A stretch of DNA of 64,000 bases from Agelaius tricolor (Eukaryota; Chordata; Aves; Passeriformes; Icteridae): contig JALJCS010000029.1 of assembly GCA_023055355.1 (NCBI GenBank), positions 1,178,001 to 1,242,000 of the forward strand, in the 5' to 3' direction. Below the pieces are notes generated by a model. That model had not been told where the DNA came from, searched no databases, and saw only the letters and a list, made by a program, of their open reading frames with translations. The translations under genes and the position numbers were made by a program. Below are positions 56,511 to 64,000 of the stretch, in pieces (position 1 is the stretch's first letter; each line of letters starts with the position of its first letter).

Positions 56511-58996
56511 AAGTGTGAGGTTTTAGGCACTGGAAGTGACTTTTCTGGGCATTGCTGTGGGTAGAGGAGTTTTTGGTGGGGAGGGAATGAGGAGGGAGTT
56601 TTTGGTTCAGTGCACACAGCAGCAATTTCAGTTTGGCTGTGAGGCAGAGGCTTTGCATTTAATTTGGCTGGGAGTGGAGCAGGGAGCCAGCAAGGGCTCC
56701 TTGCAGAGTGGCGAGGGGGTTTTGGGGCCCTGCTGGCCCCAGGCTGCCCTGCTCTCACCTCTGCCTGCTTTGGGGCCTCACATATCATGTTTATTTTTCA
56801 ACTTCCTCCTTGGAAAAAGTTGCTGCAGGTTTGCTGGGCTGTCCCATTGCCTCCCAGCCCAGCAGAGACAGCAGCCAGTCCCCTCTGAGCCCCTCCACGG
56901 GGACCTCAGGGCAGGGCAATTCCCCGGTGGGCTGGGAACACTTCAATCCCTCCCAAATTTACTTTCCTAAGGGAAGCAGTGGTTCACCCACCGTGACCCC
57001 TCTCTTCCCTCCCCATGGAGTTTGGATGCCAAATTAAAGGGTCCATAAAGGGCAGGCAGGGGATCCAGGGGATCCCTTCCCATCCCACGGTGTGGGGTGA
57101 CCTCCCCCCTGCCCGTGCCAGCCCTTGCCAACAGAGCCTTACCTGCCCTGGTGATCCTGGTGCTGCACCTGCTCCCAGGTGATCTGTGCTCCTCCCCTGC
57201 CTGTGGCACCCGCCTCACCTGCCTCCTCCCTGCCTCCCAAACCCCAGCTGGGAGGGAAAGGTGACCCTGGACACAGAGATCCCCCACTCCTGGGCACACC
57301 AGGTGCTTTAATTTGCAGTTTTCTCCCACAAAGGTAATCCATGATTTGCTGAATTCTGGCTGTCTCAAGGCCTTTCTTCTCCAGATCTTAATTTTCTCAG
57401 ATTTTGTACAGTGATGAAATTTCCTTCAGTCAGAGTTCCCCATTACCCACCTCATGCAGGATGGGATACAGGGGAGCTGTGTGGGGCATTACCCGCCCCC
57501 CCCCCCCCCCCCCCACTCCCATGTGCCTGCACCCCTCATCCCTAAAACACTGCATTAATTATTAACTGGATTAACTCCTTCAAAGCACTTCATTTTCCAT
57601 GCTTCCCAGGTTTGATAGATGCCCCTCCTGGATACCCCCTCCTAACCCATCTTTCAACTCCAAATGCAATTTTCTGACCAAGCCTCCTATAAAGCTGAGT
57701 TTATCCTTAATAATACTTTCCACTTTCATCTCCAGTCCTGCAAGTGCTTTACAAATGTTAAATAATTAACCCTCATGACACCCTTGGGAGGGAGAGAAGT
57801 GTTATTATGGCTATTTGTAAAGGAAGCTCTGACAGGGCCTTCTGTGCTCCAGCCCTGGGTTTTACTCACTTTTAGGGAGCAGTGCAGCTACTTACAGCAC
57901 TGAGAGCAACTACACCTGCCACAGGGAATTTGTAGTAAGAAAGCTGGATTTTAATTTTTTAAATATATCCACCCTGATTTATAAATTACTTGAGGTATAG
58001 AAGAGCTGTCTGCCAACCCTGTCTTTTTCTTTTATTATTATATTACTATTTTGATTCATTGACATAAAATCTATTCCCTCTCCTTGTCCCACAGTGTTGT
58101 TTAAACAGATGAGTTCTTAAATAATAAATAATTATCAATTAATACATCTTTCTCACCACTCAGAGAGCTAAGTGCTGCTGGAAGGGAGGAAGCATCCCAC
58201 AGTCATCCTCTCCTTTATCAGTGATGGGGTTGGATGCCCAAACCCTCTGTGTTTTTCAGGTGGGAGAATTTAAATTTTTTAGAGGCAAAAGCCAAGCTGC
58301 AGGTATTTTTTATCTCTTCATTAAATTGTTTCACAAATGTCCCAGGAGCCTGATGATGTTTTGCATCCCACAAACCCTGGAATAAATCAGAATTGATTGA
58401 GGGGCTTACACCCTGCTCCAGGCACATAGAAGGATTTACCAGAAATTTACCAGATTTACCCAGAAAACTACCCCCAAAACTGAGGCTGAGGAATAAAAGG
58501 AAGGAAAACAACTGTTGAGATGGAGGGCCTGGGAAAAATGAAAAATTATTGCTACAAGTGGTTCAAGTTGCTACAAGTTCATGAAAAAACCCCAAGAGAT
58601 GTCCAAAAATGCCAATGAGACCCAAAAAAATGCCATGGAAAAGTCTTAGTCATGAGTGATGAAGTTGCTGTGCTGTTACATAAGACTGAATTTAGCTAAA
58701 AACAAAACTTTTAGTTAAACTTGATTCTGAAATGGGAGCTTGTTCCCACCCAAAGCTCTGCTGAGTCATGTTGGTGTTTCTTGGCTACCAGGAAATTTGC
58801 ACCTTCAAATATTTGCAGAACAAAATCATGGGTGTGTAGGGGGGTGGATCTTACTCTAAGGAAACAAATAACTTCTCTGGGAGCATTTATTGTAGAAAAG
58901 ACCCTCCCTGATCTGGGGTTATGCAGAATGTCTCATTTCCAAGTGGTTCTGAAGAGTCATTTCCTGAGAAGACACATCAAAACCTGATGTCATCTC
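56511..58996. other. intergenic, no gene recognised
   Basis: It is GC-rich but CpG-poor around 56.6-57.3 kb, with a C19 run at 57496. No exon with protein similarity was recognised. Confidence 0.55.
57496..57514. repeat. poly-C run of 19
   Basis: There are nineteen consecutive C, which could form i-motif or G-quadruplex structure on the opposite strands. Confidence 0.95.
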
Positions 58997-59000
58997 CACC

Positions 59001-59117
59001 TTATTCTTTATTCTTTATTCTTTATTCTTTATTCTTTATTCTTTATTCTTTATTCTTTATTCTTTATTCTTTATTCTTTATTCTTTATTCTTTATTCTTT
59101 ATTCTTTATTCTTATTC
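59001..59117. repeat. TTATTCT 7-bp microsatellite
   Basis: About 16 near-perfect 7-bp units run uninterrupted. The last unit lacks one T. Confidence 0.96.
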
Positions 59118-59867
59118 CTTCCTAGAGCTCAGCCACTCTTAAAACCTTCCCAGTTCCTTAGACAGCCTTGAAACCACATGTAAACACTGTAAATTCTTCA
59201 GACATGTGTCCAGTTCAGGCTCTCTATCCACAGGCGCTGGGCTACCACTGGAGGTGGGCATCCTAGCCAGCACAGCGCATCCAGCCTAAAAAAACCAGTC
59301 CTGATCAGCAACTTTTCTCAATCTTGCCTTCCCATGAAATCAGTCCTGAAAAAATTTCAGAATTCCTATTTTAGGAATTTTTGAGGCCTCAAAAAAGCTC
59401 TTCTGTGTCCTGCCGATCTCTAATTTTCCACCTCTGATGTCTGTTTTCTCTCTGCTTATCTCACACAGAGCTGCAGCTCCTAAACATATCCACAGGAGAT
59501 ATGGCAGCTAAGAACACCCTGGTGCTCACCCTGATGTGAACATCTCTTCACATCAACATGCAAAGCTAGGAATGACCAAGAAAACAGGAGTTTGCTTCTT
59601 TGGGAGTCATCTCAGTATGCTGTCTCGTTAGACAATACCTGCAGTCTCCGTGGATGCAGCTTGGGATTCAGGCTGGTGCGTGCCGTGTGAGTGATGCTCA
59701 GAGAGAGCTCAGAACTAACAGCTCAGAGAAATGGGGGAAATGATGGAGTGTCAGAGCCAGGAAATTAGTTACTGCATTTTCCTGTGTTGGCAGAGGGGTC
59801 GGGTGAAAGAGTCATTTGCCATGTGGCCACATATCCGGAGAGAGGAGCTGCATAGGCTGCCTGCAAT

Positions 59868-59911
59868 TTTAAGAGGCAGGAAAATGGGAAAGCATTTTCC
59901 TGCCTCTTAAA
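59868..59911. repeat. perfect 19-bp hairpin with 6-nt loop
   Basis: TTTAAGAGGCAGGAAAATG at 59868-59886 is the exact reverse complement of 59893-59911, with loop GGAAAG. Pairing stops sharply outside the stem apart from one possible wobble pair. Confidence 0.95.
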
Positions 59912-62640
59912 GCTGGCCACACACAGATATTTGTCTGATCCCTTGCTGGAACAGCAATGTATTTTCCAATCAAAATGATGATGTCTCGTTTTCCTTCTCC
60001 TCCTCCTGCACCCACCAAGCTTGCCTGTGTAATGAAGGCAAAAGGTTTTGTACTTAGATGCTCCCATTTCTAAGTGAGCCACCTCTTGTGGCACCTCCCT
60101 AAGCCTTCCTGGTACCCAGGGAATGATCCCTCACAGCACCCTCCCATCTCAGTGTTGTTTGTCACCTGAGTGCTCACCCATCGTGTGCAACCCAGATTTC
60201 CAGTGGTGCTGAAGTACCTTGGAGCAGGGGAAGGGGCAGAGACCTGCAGCTGCTCCATAGTACCATCACCTAAATTTATTCCTCTCCATGGGCCACTTCA
60301 GTCCACATGTAGAGAAAGATGTGGAATGTAAAGTGCCCTGGGAGATGACAAGGGACCCACCAGACTCTCCCCAAAATGTGACCTAATTCTTGCAAATGCC
60401 CTGTTCTCATGCAAGGAGGTTGAGGAAGGAGTTTTCCAGATGACAAAAGGAGGAGGTGAATAAATCCAATATGGCACAACTGCAGCTGTGGAGAGCAAAC
60501 AGCATCCGTGCACAGCCAGGAGGAAAAGGGGCAGAATGGGGCAGGAAAGGTGATGTAAGCAAAGACAACTCCCAGAAATGACTCTGTTACAGCCCTGTGA
60601 TGAGAGCCCAGCTAGGAAAGAACAGGTGAGAATGAAATAAAAGCAGAGAGGGCTCAGCCCTGATGTGATTCTAACTGCATCAGTCCCAGCTGGATGCCAG
60701 AATTGAAGCATGCTTGGACATGGCAAAAGCATTAATAAGGGACAGAAAAGGAAATTTGTGTAGCCAGCTGAAAGAAGAGGATGAGAAAGAGAAGGCCGAG
60801 CATGAGACAACAGTGACAGGCAACAGTGAGGAAGGTTCAGGGAGAGGTGGTGAAGGTTAAAGATGAAAACAACGGCACCTAAAAGGAAGCACAAAGTGGC
60901 CAACCTGTGGGAAATTTCAACAGAATAAAAAAATAACTCACAGCTGATGAGCAGTTAAAAAAAATAAATGGGAACACAAGGAAATGTGCCCTTAAAACAC
61001 CTCAGATGGAGAGTGACCCATCTAGGAGAGGTGCAGGGGAGCTGGGCAACCCTCAGGGCTGTTCCATCAACATTGTCCCTGGGAGCCAGACAAAAATCTT
61101 CACATCCTGGGAGGTTTGATTTGGGGATTTTCCCCCTCCATCCAGCTGCCATTCAGCAATGATGGAGCAAGGGCACATCTCGGTGGCAGAGGGAGGAATA
61201 TCACCTCCCCAGCCAGGCTCGGCCTTGCTACTCGTAGCCAGATCACCTAATAAAGCAAGAGGAATTTGGGCAGAGGAATTCGTTCATCTTCAACACCTGG
61301 AGCTGGAAGAAATGTCTCTGAGTGACAGTGAGATTACTGGGGATATAAAGCTGTGAGGAGCCAGAAGGTTCAGATGTGGTAGGTAATTTCATCTGAAAAG
61401 AGAGAAAATCAGTTCATCATTTTGACATGTTAACACTGAGCCCTTTGCTTTTGAAATTAGAATTGGGAAGTGTCATTCACACTGATATTTCATTGTTTTT
61501 CTTTCTTGTAGTCATCGTCTTTACAATCTTCCCCCTCTTATCCTTCTTTCCAGCACTCCTGCTCCAACTATATTTCCCAAGTAAACATTTATCATTTCTG
61601 CTACATTTCATTTAATTTTCAATCTTAAAAGTTGAACTACCATAAAAAGATACCATGGAAAACTATACCTAGGGTCAGGGAGGAAAAGCAAGTTCAAACC
61701 CCAGCATTTATTGACCTTTAAGCAATGGAAACACAACTCTGATAGGGTGCAAACCAGCATCTCCCCCACTCTCTGCAGAAACAACTTTGGATGTCAAAGC
61801 AATCTAGCCTTCCCTGTAAATTCATCCCCATAGAGGAGGATGCTTTGGGAAGCAGTTGCTGAAGTTTTTGGGAGCAGCCTTCACACCCGAGAGCTTGGAT
61901 TGGGGATTTGTATTGTTAAACGGCTGAAGAGAGGTGGGAACTGGGGGCTGGAAGGGTTCCTTGAGGATGGAGGGATGTAGGGATGTGGGATGCCTCCCCA
62001 GCCTCGGGGACCGGCTACCGCACGGCGGCCAGACATGTCCCGGATGTGCAGAACGGAACCCCGGGAATATTTGGGAACACTAGGTGGAGCTGAGGGCTCA
62101 CGGAAAGGATCCCGTTCTATCACAGACGGATGCTCCGGGGTGCGAGGGTGAAGGCCTGGGGGGGAGGGGGCAGGGGCTGCAGCCCCATTTGGGGGTTGGC
62201 TGGGAGCACAGGTGTGAGAAGCTCCTTGTGTCACTTTGTCACATTCTTCCCTCTCCAAAGGCACTTGGCCAGCAGCTGGACAGCTGCCCTGGTTTCAGGA
62301 AAACCAGCTCTGTCCCAGTTCCTTCTCCCTCTTTCCCGGGGTTATACCCGACATCACATCCCTGGTTTGCCATTGGGAAAACTGAGGCAAAAGGAGAGGC
62401 ATTACCCAAGGCGATTCCCAACCCACCCGGCGGCATCTCTTTTCCAGAAGGGAGGTAGAATTGCCTTTTGGGGAGCCCTGAAACAAACATAAAGGGTTCA
62501 AACCATCCTTTAAAATTTAAGGATTGTGACAAAGTACCAGTTTTCACCACGGATCTCTTTGCAGCTGCAGATTTTCTGTGCATAGATGAGTTTTCAAGCG
62601 CACGGTGAGAAACAAGGGCGCTGTTAATTAGGGTGAAACC
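59912..62640. other. intergenic, no gene recognised
   Basis: No mobile element or exon could be supported. A CTCF-like core lies at 62077-62090, in sequence that becomes CpG-richer from about 61980. Confidence 0.5.
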
Positions 62641-62930
62641 CACTTAGGGCTGCCGCCTTCTCCCCCTTCACCTCCGTTCCTCCTCCGCGGGTTCCGGTTA
62701 CGCCGCGGGTCCATAAACAGCGTCTGAAATAATTGTGCAGTTGTCACAGCCGGGCAGGGGAGGGGGGACTATTTTAAAACGCCCGGCTTAGCCCAAAGGG
62801 CCGAGGGGATTGTGGCACGGCCCAGCTGTCCCCGCCGAGCGCGGGCGGGGACTTCAAAGTGCCAGGCGGGATGTGTCAGCGCCAGCCTGTCCTGGCCACC
62901 CGGCCGGGGAAAGGAGCCAAGCTGGCCCGG
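62640..62930. promoter_or_regulatory. CpG-rich block, candidate promoter or CpG island
   Basis: About 290 bp contain around two dozen CpG sites, against very few in the flanks. A TATA-like TATTTTAAAA occurs near 62770. No adjoining first exon was recognised and the direction is unknown. It may belong to a gene right of the window or to a TMEM45B promoter. Confidence 0.4.
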
Positions 62931-63185
62931 GACTGGCTAATGGTGTTTTGACATGTTTCAAGAGCAATTGCTGGAGTTCGGGAGATGTGGGGAGCAGCTG
63001 GAAGAGACCTGGGGATGATGGAGGGAGAAGGGGTGGGAGGTGGGGGAGGCAAGAGGGGAGTGGGTAGGGGGGTGCAGACGTGGAGAGGTTGTACATTTCT
63101 TTTGACTTCAGAAACTGGGGTGGGGAAAAAGCAAAGCAGGGAGTGTTGCCTGAGTTCTGGTGCTGCAAGTCCCAAATGGGGGAAA

Positions 63186-63475
63186 CAGAGAAATACAGGT
63201 TTCAAATTGTAAGAGAGAAGGTTAGATTGGCTATTAGGAAGAAATTTTTCCCTATGAGGGTGGTGAGGCCATGGCACAGCTTGCCCAGAGGAGCTACTCC
63301 ATCCCTGGAATTATCCAAGGCCAGGTTGGACAGGGCTTGGAGCATCCTGGGATGCTGGTGGAAGGATGCAGGTGTCCCTGCTGGTGGAAGGTGTCACTGT
63401 CCAGGGGAGGCAGTTGGAACATGATCTCTAAGGTCCCTTCCAACCCAAACTATTCCTTTTTTATGGATTCTACTG
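63186..63475 (+). mobile_element. CR1 LINE 3' fragment
   Basis: Sense CR1 signatures are 'ggctattaggaagaaatttttcc', 'ggtggtgaggccatggcaca', 'ggccaggttggacagggctt' and 'cccttccaacccaaactatt'. Confidence 0.9.
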
Positions 63476-63895
63476 TAGAACCCAAAGGGAAGCACATCTC
63501 ATCAAAATATTTCTTTTTGTCCTGTACCACTTCTGACAGTGACACAGGTGACACCTCTGCTCACCAGGGCAGAGCTCAGAGTCTGGAAGAAGAGAGGAAC
63601 ATTAACAACTCACAGTCCCATGTGACAACCAAGCTTTAGCCATGCCATGGCCATCCAGGCAGAGCTTCCCCATAGCTCCAGGAGAAGAGATAAAACTTTG
63701 ATGTTGCCTCAAATGTAAGAGCTGATCGTTAGAGTATTATCAGGGCCCAACCTGCCATTCCATCTGGTTAGTGAAGGGCTTTATGGCTGTGAAGACAAGG
63801 ATTCTGTTGTCACCTTGGCCTCTTCTTGTTCTGCTGCTCTGCCTTCATGTGAGCAGCACTGTCCTCCCAGGGTCAGATGGTCACTGAGACCTCAA

Positions 63896-64000
63896 TCACA
63901 GAACCAGAGAATGGTTTGGTTCAGAAGGGGCCTTAAAGATCATCTAATTCCCCTCCCCACCCTGGACAGAGACACCTTCCACTAGACTGGGTTGCTCAAG
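63896..64000 (-). mobile_element. CR1 LINE 3' fragment, cut by window edge
   Basis: 'atcacagaaccagagaatgg' and 'gccttaaagatcatctaattcc', then 'cttccactagactgggttgctc', are reverse-complement CR1 3' sequence continuing past the window. Confidence 0.85.

Noticed and set aside
60298..60903. Open reading frame of 201 codons on the minus strand, hydrophobic and leucine-rich
   Set aside because: No recognisable family. The hydrophobicity is what purine-rich opposite-strand sequence gives, and no adjoining splice-linked exon was seen.

Overview
This is vertebrate nuclear DNA, most likely from a bird and probably a songbird or close relative. The evidence is short GT-AG exons in long introns, many 3' fragments of CR1 LINEs in both orientations, and ERVL-like solo LTRs with TG...CA ends and 5-bp target duplications. 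No bacterial, CRISPR or tRNA features were seen. Gene identities come from reading exon translations against remembered family sequences; no database search was run.

1-20.4 kb (+ strand): the 3' three quarters of APLP2 (amyloid precursor-like protein 2). Fourteen coding exons join in phase into 587 residues plus a stop. They cover the end of the E1 copper-binding region, the acidic region, a complete Kunitz inhibitor cassette, the E2 domain, a 36-nt alternative exon before the chondroitin-sulfate attachment serine, the transmembrane segment and the NPTY tail. The 3' UTR ends near an AATAAA at 20382. The 5' exons lie left of the window.

20.4-35.4 kb: no gene recognised. The main content is an inverted pair of related solo LTRs (25025-26257 on + and 28087-29567 on -), each with its own target duplication. 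A long AT hairpin and an AT-rich tract lie between them.

35.4-51 kb (- strand): two tandem TMEM45-family (DUF716) multi-pass membrane protein genes with matching exon structure. Internal exon sizes of 213, 185 and 146 nt are identical. The copy at 47000-50956 (281 aa) looks like the TMEM45B orthologue. The copy at 35806-38429 (284 or 287 aa) is a diverged paralogue with a different, cysteine-rich C-terminal tail. Neither 5' non-coding first exon nor promoter was located.

51-64 kb: non-coding as far as can be seen, with CR1 fragments, a 7-bp microsatellite, a perfect 19-bp hairpin and a CpG-rich block near 62.6-62.9 kb that could be a promoter or other regulatory element.

The genes do not form a pathway. 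APLP2 and the TMEM45 pair are convergent neighbours. I found no clear new biological system. The most interesting points are the tandem TMEM45 pair with divergent tails, a 12-bp minisatellite beside a TMEM45B splice donor, the inverted LTR pair, and a mechanistically legible APLP2 splicing cassette.
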